A DNA stretch of 64,000 nucleotides from Vicingaceae bacterium (GCA_018402765.1 JAGYIE010000001.1:124001-188000); one strand, 5' to 3'. Positions 1 to 8,686 are shown, numbered from the stretch's first letter. The notes: generated by a model from the sequence alone, not told the origin. A program made the numbers and translations.

Positions 1-423
1 GACAATGCTGCAATACACCGTAATATTTATGATAGTTCTTCAGAAAGTAGACTGCGATTATTAGGATATTCGATAAGTGAGAAAATGCAATTATTTTTAG
101 ATCATGGCTTTGCTATTATTGGCCTTTCAGAAGAAGAATTACAACGATTTAATTACCAAAAAGGCGATACGGAAGGAATTGTAAATTTTCCATTATCCAT
201 TCAAGAAGTTAAAGTCTCGGTATTCCTATCAGCAAAAGATGACAAAGTAAAAATGTCGTTTAGATCTAAAAGCGATATTGCAGTTAATTCAATTGCTAAT
301 ACTCATTTTAGCGGCGGTGGCCATGCGAATGCAGCTGGTGGAATTTCTTCTTTACCTTTAGCCGATACAATTGAAAAATTAATAGAACTCCTAAAAGAAA
401 GTTTTCCAATTGAAACAAAATGA
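1..423 (+). CDS. DHH-family phosphoesterase (NrnA-like), C-terminal part
   Basis: The reading frame is open from base 1, so the gene starts outside the window and only about 140 C-terminal residues are visible. The glycine-rich motif GGGHANAAGG near the end is the hallmark of the DHHA1 domain, which binds the substrate in NrnA-type oligoribonuclease/pAp phosphatases. Members degrade short RNA oligomers (nanoRNA) and dephosphorylate 3'-phosphoadenosine 5'-phosphate in the cytoplasm. The catalytic DHH domain lies upstream and cannot be checked. The stop codon lies just ahead of the GldI-like lipoprotein gene; this DHH-gldI neighbourhood is known in Flavobacteriia. The family call is firm, the exact substrate is inferred. 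Confidence 0.88.
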   Translation, partial: DNAAIHRNIYDSSSESRLRLLGYSISEKMQLFLDHGFAIIGLSEEELQRFNYQKGDTEGIVNFPLSIQEVKVSVFLSAKDDKVKMSFRSKSDIAVNSIANTHFSGGGHANAAGGISSLPLADTIEKLIELLKESFPIETK

Positions 424-430
424 TAGCAAC

Positions 431-955
431 ATGAAATTCTCATTACTAATTACAGTTTTAATGTTTATCATTTCTGCTTGTAATAGCCAAGAGCAAAAAA
501 AAGAATTGCCATACACCACTAAAGCTGATTTTGAAGAGTCAATGATTCAGTCACACAAACGCTTTATAGAAAAAACTTCTATAGCTATTACCGCTTATAT
601 TGATAGTTCAGACCATAACTTTTTTTCTTCGGGCACAGGACTTCGCTATGCAATTCTTAAAAAGGGATTTGGGGCACAACCTAAAAAGGGGAATGAAGTA
701 AAAATTAATTACACGATTCAGTTTTTAGACGGAGAAGCTGTGATGGAGTTTGACACACCTAAGTCAATTTCTTTTTTTATAGAACAATCTGATGTAGAGA
801 CAGGTATGCATGAAGCGCTCCAATTAATGAAGGTTGGCGAGAAAACAGAATTTATATTCCCACCTCATTTAGCATTTGGTATAAGTGGCAATAGAAATGG
901 TATTCCTCCTCAGTCTACTTTAGTGTATACAATTGAACTTGAAGCTATCCGATGA
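431..955 (+). CDS. gldI: GldI-like FKBP-type peptidyl-prolyl isomerase lipoprotein
   Basis: About 174 residues. I chose ATG 431 over the in-frame ATG at 410 because it gives a clean lipoprotein signal (MKFSLLITVLMFIISAC, lipobox ISAC) and starts just after the upstream stop. A single FKBP-like domain occupies the C-terminal half (INYTIQFLDG ... GIPPQSTLVYTIEL). The active-site tryptophan of FKBPs (usually in GWDEG) is replaced: the sequence reads GMHEAL, so catalysis may be weak or absent. GldI is a lipoprotein needed for gliding in Flavobacterium and probably assists folding of periplasmic or secretion proteins. Position after a DHH gene supports the call. It could also be a generic FKBP lipoprotein. 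Confidence 0.72.
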   Translation: MKFSLLITVLMFIISACNSQEQKKELPYTTKADFEESMIQSHKRFIEKTSIAITAYIDSSDHNFFSSGTGLRYAILKKGFGAQPKKGNEVKINYTIQFLDGEAVMEFDTPKSISFFIEQSDVETGMHEALQLMKVGEKTEFIFPPHLAFGISGNRNGIPPQSTLVYTIELEAIR

Positions 956-1824
956 GAAAAATCATTTATTTGGGAATAGCAATACTCATGTTTTCATGTA
1001 ATCGAGAAACTAAAAAGTTCGATATCTTAAATGACCAGTCAACTTATCAGTTGATTGCATTTGATGGAAATAGGGTTAAACCAACAGAAGGTCAATACGT
1101 AGCCACTTATTTAACCATAGTTGATTCATTAGGTGATACCATTCATTATGTCCCTTCGTATCATTATTTTATTGAATATTATAATGAGTCCCCAATTTAT
1201 GAAATTTTGAGTGAGCTATCTATTGGAGATTCTGCTCATTTTCAGGTTTCTGAAGGGCAACTTTATGATGCCTTTAGTTTTAATCGATTAATCGAAGGCA
1301 GTAAAAATAAGGTAGAATTGAGGATTAGGGCTGAGTATTTGGTTAATGAAGATCGGGTAAAGGACACCCTTATGGAAGAGCTAAGCCAACGAATTGAATC
1401 AGAGAAACAATTAATTTGGAATTATTTGAATAATGATGTTGATCCCCAGGCTTACTATGAACAATTAGGTTTATACAAGAAAAATACGCTAAAGTCGATA
1501 GAAGGAATCCAAATTAAAATGGGTGATCAGGTTACCTTAGAATATGAAGGCAGCTTTTTGAACGGATATGTATTTGATAAAAAATATGGTCCTGACGCTT
1601 TGGAAATTACCTATGGGATGAGTGATCAAATTCTTTCGGGATTAAGTATCGGAATTAAAGGAATGCGAGCAGGCGAAAGTGTGAAAATTATATTACCTTC
1701 GCACTATGCTTTTGGAGCGAGAGGTTCAATTAAAGGTATTGTTCCGCCTTATACTCCGGTAGTTTATAATTTATCTATAAAAAACGTAACACGTACAGAC
1801 AACAATGAAAAAGAACGTAATTAA
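952..1824 (+). CDS. FKBP-type peptidyl-prolyl isomerase-like lipoprotein
   Basis: 290 residues starting with a lipoprotein signal (lipobox MFSC). Residues 30-130 look like a degenerate FKBP-like fold, and the C-terminal 100 residues form a clearer FKBP domain (LEYEGSFLNGYVFD ... GIVPPYTPVVYNL). The usual GWDEG active-site loop reads GLSIGI, so the key tryptophan is missing. It overlaps the preceding gene by 4 bp (ATGA) and the next by 20 bp, so it sits in a translationally coupled array. Probably a periplasm-facing folding factor; a chaperone role without isomerase activity is possible. Confidence 0.8.
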   Translation: MRKIIYLGIAILMFSCNRETKKFDILNDQSTYQLIAFDGNRVKPTEGQYVATYLTIVDSLGDTIHYVPSYHYFIEYYNESPIYEILSELSIGDSAHFQVSEGQLYDAFSFNRLIEGSKNKVELRIRAEYLVNEDRVKDTLMEELSQRIESEKQLIWNYLNNDVDPQAYYEQLGLYKKNTLKSIEGIQIKMGDQVTLEYEGSFLNGYVFDKKYGPDALEITYGMSDQILSGLSIGIKGMRAGESVKIILPSHYAFGARGSIKGIVPPYTPVVYNLSIKNVTRTDNNEKERN

Positions 1825-2689
1825 AGGTATTTCAGCTGGATTAATTTTATCAGTAGCGATGATATCATGTGGTGAAAAACCTGAATATCCTGGTTTTTCT
1901 AAAATAGAGGAAGGATTGTTTATCAAATACGAATCAAGAGTAGAAGGTGAGCGAGAAGTAGAGTTTGGAGATATTTTAAGTATGGATTTAAAATATGGCA
2001 CTAAAGACTCTACCTTAATGGATACCAAAGAAAACGGAAATCCTTTTCGTTTACAAGTTGACAGTGGTACTTTTGTTGGCGATATCATGAATGCATTTAG
2101 CATTTTGAGAAATGGAGATAGTGCTACAGTTATTACAGGGGCTTACGATTTTTTTACAAAAACAGTAGGTGCTCAAATGCCTGATTTTATTGACTCTGCA
2201 GAAGCATTATATTTTACAATTAAGTTAAACAGAGTTGAATCTCAAGAAGAGGCTAAGCAAAAAGCGGAAGCGGAGAATGCTCAAGCTGCACTCATAGAGC
2301 AAGAAGAGTTAGCCGCTTATATTCAGTCAAACGGAATTACTGTAGAGCCAACTGCTAGCGGTTTATATTACATTTCTACTGAAGCGGGGAATGGTAAAGC
2401 TGCTGAGGCAAGTAAAAAAGTAAAAGTTCATTACACAGGTAAATTTTTAAATGGTCAAGTTTTTGATTCTTCTGTTGATAGAGGGGAGCCGTTTGAATTT
2501 ACGTTAGGTGTAGGGCAGGTAATCCGTGGATGGGATGAAGGTATCGCAATGATGAAAGTAGGAGAAAAGGCTACTTTAATTATTCCTTCAAGTATCGCTT
2601 ACGGTCCTCAACAAAATGGACCAATACCTGGATCTTCTACGTTGGTATTTGATGTCGAATTATTAGACGTTTCAGAAGCTGCAGAATAA
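1805..2689 (+). CDS. FKBP-type peptidyl-prolyl cis-trans isomerase lipoprotein
   Basis: 294 residues with a lipoprotein signal (lipobox MISC). An N-terminal degenerate FKBP-like region (about 30-140) is joined by an alanine/glutamate-rich helix to a canonical C-terminal FKBP domain (about 195-290). The active-site residues are intact there: VHYTGKFLNGQVFDSS, VIRGWDEG, IPSSIAYG and LVFDVELL. It should catalyse prolyl isomerisation in the periplasm. The start overlaps the upstream gene by 20 bp and the stop overlaps the next start by one base (TAATG), consistent with one operon. Confidence 0.9.
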   Translation: MKKNVIKGISAGLILSVAMISCGEKPEYPGFSKIEEGLFIKYESRVEGEREVEFGDILSMDLKYGTKDSTLMDTKENGNPFRLQVDSGTFVGDIMNAFSILRNGDSATVITGAYDFFTKTVGAQMPDFIDSAEALYFTIKLNRVESQEEAKQKAEAENAQAALIEQEELAAYIQSNGITVEPTASGLYYISTEAGNGKAAEASKKVKVHYTGKFLNGQVFDSSVDRGEPFEFTLGVGQVIRGWDEGIAMMKVGEKATLIIPSSIAYGPQQNGPIPGSSTLVFDVELLDVSEAAE

Positions 2690-3510
2690 TGAGTGAAATC
2701 ACAAAAATAGCAACACTGCTTCTCGGTATTACCTCTTTAAGTGCATGCAGTGTACTACAAAAAAGCAATGAAAAGGAAGTAGTCAGAAAGCTAAATCAAC
2801 CCGTTACTTCAGTTTCTGGATTAACTTACACTCTTACTGAGTTAGGTTCAGGGGAAACAGTTGATAGCGGAGATGTTGTAACCGTTCATTACACAGGCTT
2901 TTTAACTAACTCAACTAAATTTGATTCATCTAAAGACCGTAGTAAACCTTTCACTTTTAAAGTAGGTTCAGGTCAAGTAATCGAAGGGTGGGATGAAGGA
3001 TTAAGTTATTTGAATGTGGGTGATAAAGCCACTATTAACATACCATCTGCGTTAGGTTATGGAGAAAGAGCTCAAGCAGCAATTCCTGCAAATTCTGATC
3101 TAATTTTTGATATAGAAGTATTGGAAAGAAAAGAAGGTGCTAAGCCTTACGATGTTGAAGGGTTAGATACTATCTTACTAGAATCTGGTCTTAAGATGAT
3201 TATGTTAAAGTCACTTCCTGGAAATCCTCAACCTGTATCTGGCAATTTAGTCTCTGTAGATTATTCAGGTTATTTAACCGATGGAAAGTTATTTGATTCC
3301 TCTGTTGATCGAGGAGAACCAATTAAATTCCCTGTTGGGAATGGACGAGTAATCAGAGGTTGGGATGAAGCAATTTTATTACTTCATAAAGGAGAAAAAG
3401 CACGATTAATTATTCCATCAGAATTAGGATATGGAAGTAAAGGGGCAGGTAATGTTATTCCGCCCAATGCAACACTAATATTCGATGTAGAATTAATAGA
3501 AATTGACTAA
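2689..3510 (+). CDS. Tandem-domain FKBP-type peptidyl-prolyl isomerase lipoprotein
   Basis: 273 residues with a lipoprotein signal (lipobox LSAC). It holds two complete FKBP domains, about 40-150 and 165-273. Each keeps the catalytic pattern: VHYTGFL/FDSS/GWDEGL in the first and VDYSGYL/FDSS/GWDEAI in the second. Both end in the typical LIFDIEVL/LIFDVELI strand. Last gene of the FKBP array, followed directly by a strong hairpin terminator. The double domain suggests a processive or bivalent foldase for exported proteins, which is an inference. Confidence 0.9.
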   Translation: MSEITKIATLLLGITSLSACSVLQKSNEKEVVRKLNQPVTSVSGLTYTLTELGSGETVDSGDVVTVHYTGFLTNSTKFDSSKDRSKPFTFKVGSGQVIEGWDEGLSYLNVGDKATINIPSALGYGERAQAAIPANSDLIFDIEVLERKEGAKPYDVEGLDTILLESGLKMIMLKSLPGNPQPVSGNLVSVDYSGYLTDGKLFDSSVDRGEPIKFPVGNGRVIRGWDEAILLLHKGEKARLIIPSELGYGSKGAGNVIPPNATLIFDVELIEID

Positions 3511-3515
3511 TAGTT

Positions 3516-3547
3516 AAAGGCCTTCAGTTATTGAAGGCCTTTTTTTT
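3516..3547 (+). terminator. Rho-independent terminator after the FKBP array
   Basis: An 11-bp perfect stem (AAAGGCCTTCA / TGAAGGCCTTT) with a 5-nt loop runs into a run of T residues at 3541-3547. It begins 5 bases after the stop codon of the last FKBP gene. Confidence 0.9.
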
Positions 3548-3665
3548 GTTAATTATAGTAAGGAATTAACAATTAACTGTTCAATGTTTACTATGTAAAT
3601 CTCTCATTTATGAAATGAATGATTAACTTTGTAATGGATAGTTTCTAATAAACGAGCTTCAATTC

Positions 3666-5213
3666 ATGGAAAAATTTGATTTATGCGTAATTGGTGGTGG
3701 TCCTGCAGGTTATGCTGCTGCTATGCGTGCAATGGATTTCGGCAAAAAGGTAATTCTAATCGAAAAAGCCAAGTTGGGTGGTTACGGAATTTATGATGGT
3801 GCCTTGGCTTCTAAAACGATGTGGGAGTTATCAAATAAAATTAGAACCGTAAGAGAAACAATTGGTCAGGATAAACGGATTGATATGACCTTCGAGGAGG
3901 TTAAAACAATTATTGAAGAAGCTTTATTTGAGCGTAAATTTCAACTTTCTTGCCACCTTCGAATTATTCATGCAGAGACAAATTTAATTACCTACGAAAG
4001 AGGTTTAGCAAGTTTTATTACTTCTAAAGAAATAAATATTGAAAAGCAAAATGGTGAAAAACATACCATTTTTGCTGATAATACAATCATTGCTACAGGA
4101 AGCAGACCTCGGGTTATACCTTCTATAGATGTTGACGAGAAAACAATAATGACTTCTGATGGAATTCTGCATTTAGATGAATTTCCAAAAAGTATGGTAA
4201 TTCTTGGTGCAGGTGTAATAGGATGTGAATTTGCAGCTATGTTCTCTAATTTTGGTCAAACCAAAGTGTACTTAATTGATAAAGCTGATCGAATTCTTCC
4301 TTTTGAAGATCAAGATGTTGCTGATATGGTTGCAACTAATTTAGAAGAGAATGGTGTAGTAATACACCGAGGTTCTCAGTTGATTAGAATGGAACATAAA
4401 GATGGGGGAGTAGAGTACGAGCTAGAAAATAAAGATGGCACTCGTGAAGTCATTCAAGTGGATAAGGCACTTTTATCCATAGGTAGAGTTCCAAATTATG
4501 AGAATTTAAATCTTAGTAATGCCGGTGTTTCTATGAGTAAGCGTGGAGTGCATATTGGTGACGTAGATACGCAAACAAACATTCCACATATTTATGCAGT
4601 AGGTGACGTTTCAGGAAATATGGCGCTTGTTAATATTGGGGAGCGCGAAGCTCGTCACGCAGTAGTTAAAATGTTTGCAGATTTTCCTGTTAAACCAATT
4701 CGCTATTCCAATATATCTACAATAATGTTTTTAAATCCTGAGGTTGCGGCTGTAGGGATTAATGTCCAGCAAGCTGCTGAACAAAATATTCCAATTCGAG
4801 TTTCTAAAGTAGATTACTCAACAATTGCTAGGGCAATCGCAATGCGAAAGACGAATGGATTCTTTAAAATTATTGTTTCTGACGATGATGATATGAAGGT
4901 TCTTGGAATGCGTGCAGTAGGTGAACACGCCTCTAGTGCAATCCAATCAGTCGCTTTATTAATGTATATGGGCAAGGGAATTGATGAGTTGGCGCATATG
5001 ATTCACCCTCACCCTTCTATAGTCGAAGGTATTCAAGAATGTGTTCGGATGTTATTGGGTAAAAGTGTTTATAAATCGTCTGTGTTTAAAGACAAACTAA
5101 AATGCTACCGTCTGGTAAATGGTGAAAAAATGCCATTAAACATTATCGAAAAGTCCCGAGGAATGACACACGTAGAAAATGTTTCTAAATATCATGAATA
5201 CAAAGAGGACTAA
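3666..5213 (+). CDS. FAD/NAD(P)-dependent disulfide-reductase-family oxidoreductase lacking the redox cysteines
   Basis: 515 residues with the layout of dihydrolipoamide dehydrogenase and soluble transhydrogenase (SthA): FAD-binding GGGPAGYAAAMRA at 10-22, NAD(P)-binding GAGVIGCEFAAMF near 185, second FAD motif TNIPHIYAVGDV near 300, and a dimerisation domain with HPHPSIVEG near 445. The helix that normally carries CxxxxC (GGTCLNVGCIPSK) reads GGYGIYDGALASK, so neither redox cysteine is present. SthA keeps one cysteine at this place; this protein keeps none. It therefore probably moves hydride between NAD(P)H and another acceptor rather than reducing a disulfide. A TAACTTTG motif at 3624-3631 resembles a Bacteroidota -7 element. 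Single gene, convergent with the next. Confidence 0.8.
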   Translation: MEKFDLCVIGGGPAGYAAAMRAMDFGKKVILIEKAKLGGYGIYDGALASKTMWELSNKIRTVRETIGQDKRIDMTFEEVKTIIEEALFERKFQLSCHLRIIHAETNLITYERGLASFITSKEINIEKQNGEKHTIFADNTIIATGSRPRVIPSIDVDEKTIMTSDGILHLDEFPKSMVILGAGVIGCEFAAMFSNFGQTKVYLIDKADRILPFEDQDVADMVATNLEENGVVIHRGSQLIRMEHKDGGVEYELENKDGTREVIQVDKALLSIGRVPNYENLNLSNAGVSMSKRGVHIGDVDTQTNIPHIYAVGDVSGNMALVNIGEREARHAVVKMFADFPVKPIRYSNISTIMFLNPEVAAVGINVQQAAEQNIPIRVSKVDYSTIARAIAMRKTNGFFKIIVSDDDDMKVLGMRAVGEHASSAIQSVALLMYMGKGIDELAHMIHPHPSIVEGIQECVRMLLGKSVYKSSVFKDKLKCYRLVNGEKMPLNIIEKSRGMTHVENVSKYHEYKED

Positions 5214-5228
5214 ATTTTAGTCCTCTTT
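5202..5228. terminator. Bidirectional hairpin between convergent genes
   Basis: A 13-bp inverted repeat (AAAGAGGACTAAA / TTTAGTCCTCTTT) overlaps the last codons of the flavoprotein gene and precedes the stop of the minus-strand peroxidase gene. T-rich DNA follows on the plus strand (5236-5242). The tract on the minus side is weaker. Confidence 0.65.
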
Positions 5229-5240
5229 AATATCCCTTTT

Positions 5241-6374
5241 TTATGGTCGAAATGCAGGATTCGTAACAAACTCCTCATCTGATAGCGCCTTTAGGAATGC
5301 AATTAAATCTGACTTCTCTTGTGATGTAAGGTTAATTATGTGACCATTAGCACCTGTTCTATGAAACATATCAGGGCTGATATTTGGTGAATTGGGATTT
5401 ACACCTGTAGTGTAAAAGTTGATTACTTCTTCTAATGTTGCAAATCGTCCATCATGCATATAGGGGGAAGTGTAAATTAGATTCCTCAATGAGGGTACTT
5501 TAAATTTTCCAATATCATAAGGCTGTTTAGTTACGGCCGCAAGTCCAGAGTCAGGGATAGCATCCAAACCGTTGTTTCTAAAGCTGTAATCTGTCCAATT
5601 AAAATTAAATTTTCCACCGTGGCAGTGGCCACAATCGCCTCTTTCAGGGTCATCAAACACTTCAAATCCTCTTCGCTCTTCTGCTGTCATAATTGCTCCC
5701 GTAACTGGAAATCCAAAATCAGCTGCGAATTCATTATCAGGATGCGTATTTCCTGAAATCAGGGTCCGTTCAAATTGTGCAAGTGCTTTTGTAATAATTA
5801 CAGAATCTATTGGCTCGTTCGGAAACGCTTTATCGAAGTCTTTTACATATGTGGGATCTCCTTGTAGCTTTTGAGCAACATTTTTCCACGTTTCCATCAT
5901 TTCAAGCGGATGAGCAACAGGCATTAATGCTTGTTCTTCTAGCGAGTTTGCAGATCCATTCCAGTTGAATTTATCTGCATAAATTAAATTGAAGAGTGGC
6001 ATAGCATTGATTATACCTGGTTGTCCTTGAGCACCTAAACTAAATGCTACACCTTTATCATTAAATGAATTAGCAGGATTATGACAACTACTACAAGAAA
6101 TAGAATTGTTTATTGATAATCTTTTTTCATAAAATAGACGCTTTCCCAATGCAATACCTTCAACTGTTAGTGGATTGTCTGCCGGGATATTTAATGGTGT
6201 TGTTGAGCTTGAGAATAGTGGAGGTAATTTTAATGAATAGGGAGTAGGCGTATTATTAGTTGGACAATTACTGCAAGGAATAGGCTCTATAGGATCGTCA
6301 TCACTGCAAGCTGTAAATGCAGAAACCCCAAATATAAGCAATACAATAATTTGATATTTTTTCAGGTGTTTCAT
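5241..6374 (-). CDS. Di-haem cytochrome c peroxidase / MbnH-MauG-like lipoprotein
   Basis: 377 residues, exported as a lipoprotein (Cys23 in FTAC). Two c-type haem motifs are present: CSSCH at about 94-98 and CGHCH at about 248-252. Family landmarks include GKRLFYEKRLS, FERTLISG and the C-terminal PSLRNLIYTSPYMHDGR. These periplasmic enzymes use peroxide and high-valent haem to oxidise a partner. The neighbour downstream of its promoter side is an MbnP-like protein. In methanotrophs and relatives, the MauG homologue MbnH oxidises a tryptophan of MbnP to create a copper site, so this is the likely job here. A plain cytochrome c peroxidase is the alternative. Last gene of a four-gene minus-strand cluster. 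Confidence 0.88.
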   Translation of the reverse strand: MKHLKKYQIIVLLIFGVSAFTACSDDDPIEPIPCSNCPTNNTPTPYSLKLPPLFSSSTTPLNIPADNPLTVEGIALGKRLFYEKRLSINNSISCSSCHNPANSFNDKGVAFSLGAQGQPGIINAMPLFNLIYADKFNWNGSANSLEEQALMPVAHPLEMMETWKNVAQKLQGDPTYVKDFDKAFPNEPIDSVIITKALAQFERTLISGNTHPDNEFAADFGFPVTGAIMTAEERRGFEVFDDPERGDCGHCHGGKFNFNWTDYSFRNNGLDAIPDSGLAAVTKQPYDIGKFKVPSLRNLIYTSPYMHDGRFATLEEVINFYTTGVNPNSPNISPDMFHRTGANGHIINLTSQEKSDLIAFLKALSDEEFVTNPAFRP

Positions 6375-6424
6375 TTTATTGGATTTTAAATAAAGAGCCT
6401 ACTAAAAAAGTAGACTCTCTACAA

Positions 6425-7222
6425 TTACTTCTTTCTTACAGTAAACACATCTCTGCCGTTGGTGTTCAAAAGTCGTTGGGCATCATAAATTGGCATTATA
6501 CCGGGTCCATATACATTAAAATCCCAGTTTACAGGATTAGTATACCATTCATTGATATCAATAGTAAATTCCAATTCGAAATCAACATTGCCTACTGTAA
6601 AACTTGAATTAGGAATCAGTACATCAAAATGATTTGCAACGTAAGCTGTACCTGAAGAGTCAATTTTTCGTGCCGTACCCATATGTGTAGCAAAAAAACG
6701 ATCACTGTTTGTTGAATCAACAAATTCACCTTCTAACTGCATAAAGTGGTATCCACCTCCCAACATCCCTGGCCAGTTCCAATTCGCAGCATTTAAGTCC
6801 GGATAGATTCCATCTGTGTTATCCTCCTCATTAAAACCAAACGTATAAGATATCCCGCTATATACTCCTTGAGGAACTAATTTTGAAGGATTAAATGTGA
6901 ATGTTTCAGGTTTAGAAAAATCGACAAAAAAGTATTCATCAAATTCAATTTCTTCACCATTTAATTGATGTAGAGTAACATTTGAAACTAAATAACGCAA
7001 TTTGCTCACATTATATACTTGTCCTAAAGCATTAGTATAAGGTTTATTAGTCGTATTGAGCATTAGTGTGTCATTTCCTGACATATGATTAAAACGAATA
7101 CTTGCACTTTGTGAAGGAGTTGCAGGTGTTATTGGGTCCTCATCTTCATCATCACATGAGCTTAGGCTTGTTACTGCTCCAAAAGCAGCTATTATTAGCA
7201 TTGATTTAAAAATTGTTTTCAT
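6425..7222 (-). CDS. MbnP-like copper-binding lipoprotein
   Basis: 265 residues with a lipoprotein signal (lipobox LSSC, Cys23). The body matches the MbnP family pattern: an opening beta strand (SIRFNHMSGNDTL), VSKLRYLVSNV, a mid-region NWNWPG followed by GYHFMQLEGEF, and a DVLIPNSSF strand. MbnP proteins are extracytoplasmic copper binders whose conserved tryptophan is oxidised by a di-haem partner. The Trp-rich NWNWPG segment is the candidate region for that residue. It lies 50 bp upstream of the di-haem peroxidase gene and 21 bp downstream of the barrel gene, so co-expression is likely. The family call rests on motif memory. Confidence 0.8.
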   Translation of the reverse strand: MKTIFKSMLIIAAFGAVTSLSSCDDEDEDPITPATPSQSASIRFNHMSGNDTLMLNTTNKPYTNALGQVYNVSKLRYLVSNVTLHQLNGEEIEFDEYFFVDFSKPETFTFNPSKLVPQGVYSGISYTFGFNEEDNTDGIYPDLNAANWNWPGMLGGGYHFMQLEGEFVDSTNSDRFFATHMGTARKIDSSGTAYVANHFDVLIPNSSFTVGNVDFELEFTIDINEWYTNPVNWDFNVYGPGIMPIYDAQRLLNTNGRDVFTVRKK

Positions 7223-7243
7223 ATTATGGTCGTTTTAAGTGTA

Positions 7244-8239
7244 TTAAAAATAATAATTTAATTCTGTAATCAATCGCATTCTGTTTTGAATTTGATTGTC
7301 ATTTAATTGTTGGTAAAGCGGATTAAAGTAAGTCATCCCAATGGATACTTTTTGATAGAAAGCTGTTAGACTTACATTGCCAAATACTGTTTCTCCTCCC
7401 GAGTTTCGGTAAGGTTCTCCATTGTCTGTATCTCTATTACTTACTTCATACGCTGCACCTATTGTTGGCATTAATTTTACAGTCTTTAGTTCTTTAATGT
7501 AGAATAAAGACGGATTAAAATTGAAACGGTTGGCAAACCTGAAATTATTTTTATTGGTTGTATTTAATTTATAGCTTAAGTTAGTGTTTAAACCCCAATT
7601 GTCGCGCATTATTACACCTTCTAAAAATAAAATAAAATCTACACTTCCTGTGCCTGCTTGCATGTGTGGATCAAGGTGATTTTCCGGATCACTATAGTAG
7701 ACTCCTTTAGTATTCGAACTAACAGGATAATATTGATAGGTCTTGTTGAAAGTACCTGTAGGTAGTTTTAAACCAACTCCTGCGGTTAACCGTTTAACCC
7801 ATTCACTGCTGTCATTGCACAGTTTACTATTATACAACTGATATTTCGCCATAACTACTAAATCTCCGGGGCCGGCAATTGATTGTGTAATACTATCATT
7901 TCTGCCTATGTAATTATCCGAGAATGATAAGGAAGCATTTAGTTGAACTCTAGATGTTAGAAAATACCTAAACCAAAGATCATAACTGTTAAATACTTCT
8001 TGTAAACTGTAGTCTTCAAATGAAAACTCTTCTCCATGCTTGTTCAAGCTTGAGTTTGGAACAGTTGCTAAAAAATCACTATCGAATGAGCGGTATCTAT
8101 GGACTATACCAAAGGAACTTTGATAATCATCTGGACGAATACCTACATATATATTGCACAAATCGCAAGCATAAATATTGTTGCTAAGAAGACTCAATAA
8201 TCCTAATATCAACAGCTTTAGCTGTTTTTTAATTAACAT
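7244..8239 (-). CDS. Predicted outer-membrane barrel protein with CDLC N-terminus (MbnP neighbour)
   Basis: 331 residues. A hydrophobic signal sequence ends at NIYA, and the predicted mature protein begins with CDLCNIYVG. The rest alternates short amphipathic strands with turns and ends in an aromatic residue (ELNYYF), typical of outer-membrane beta-barrels or porin-like transporters. The CxxC at the mature N-terminus could bind copper or form a disulfide. Proteins with a CDxC start are common beside MbnP genes. Proposed role: handling of the metal or electron partner used by the MbnP/MbnH pair. Function not established. Confidence 0.7.
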   Translation of the reverse strand: MLIKKQLKLLILGLLSLLSNNIYACDLCNIYVGIRPDDYQSSFGIVHRYRSFDSDFLATVPNSSLNKHGEEFSFEDYSLQEVFNSYDLWFRYFLTSRVQLNASLSFSDNYIGRNDSITQSIAGPGDLVVMAKYQLYNSKLCNDSSEWVKRLTAGVGLKLPTGTFNKTYQYYPVSSNTKGVYYSDPENHLDPHMQAGTGSVDFILFLEGVIMRDNWGLNTNLSYKLNTTNKNNFRFANRFNFNPSLFYIKELKTVKLMPTIGAAYEVSNRDTDNGEPYRNSGGETVFGNVSLTAFYQKVSIGMTYFNPLYQQLNDNQIQNRMRLITELNYYF

Positions 8240-8299
8240 ACAATAATTTCTTATATGAGAAAATTAGCCAATTTAAATGGCCTGTAGCGATAAGAAATA

Positions 8300-8686
8300 T
8301 TATGCTTTTGGAGGATTCTTTGCGGGTTGTTTAAATCCATCACTTATTGAGTTATTAATAACACGATAAGAAAGTATTTCAGATGGAATTGGGGTAGTAT
8401 TTAAAGTGATTTCACTGTAAAAAAGCGTGATTGTTCGTTCTTCTTTATTTGGTTTATCATCGCCATTTCTTTCCTCATCAGCCGTCTTAAGTTGATTCAT
8501 TTGCTGCATAAAGTGACATTGACCTTCACAAGCTAATTGAGGTTTGTCTTTGTTTATACAGAAGGTTTCAGTAATGTATTCTCTGTTTAATTGAAAATTA
8601 AATGTAACAAATGAATAATGAAAAGTACCTACCAAAAACAATGGCAAGATCACAAATGAGGACAATATTTGCAGTACTTTTAACAT
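8300..8686 (-). CDS. Small single-pass membrane protein with cysteine motif
   Basis: About 128 residues from ATG at 8686. An upstream in-frame start at 8728 would add 14 residues ahead of the hydrophobic helix, so the inner start is preferred. One membrane segment near the N-terminus is followed by FCINKDKPQLACEGQCHFMQQ, with a CxxxC pair, and a charged tail. Small proteins with this cysteine signature are frequent in Bacteroidota near metal and cytochrome genes, but I know no assigned function. It is the first gene of the minus-strand cluster, 60 bp ahead of the barrel gene. A TACTTTTG motif (8692-8699, minus) sits directly before the ATG and would give an almost leaderless transcript. Confidence 0.65.
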   Translation of the reverse strand: MLKVLQILSSFVILPLFLVGTFHYSFVTFNFQLNREYITETFCINKDKPQLACEGQCHFMQQMNQLKTADEERNGDDKPNKEERTITLFYSEITLNTTPIPSEILSYRVINNSISDGFKQPAKNPPKA

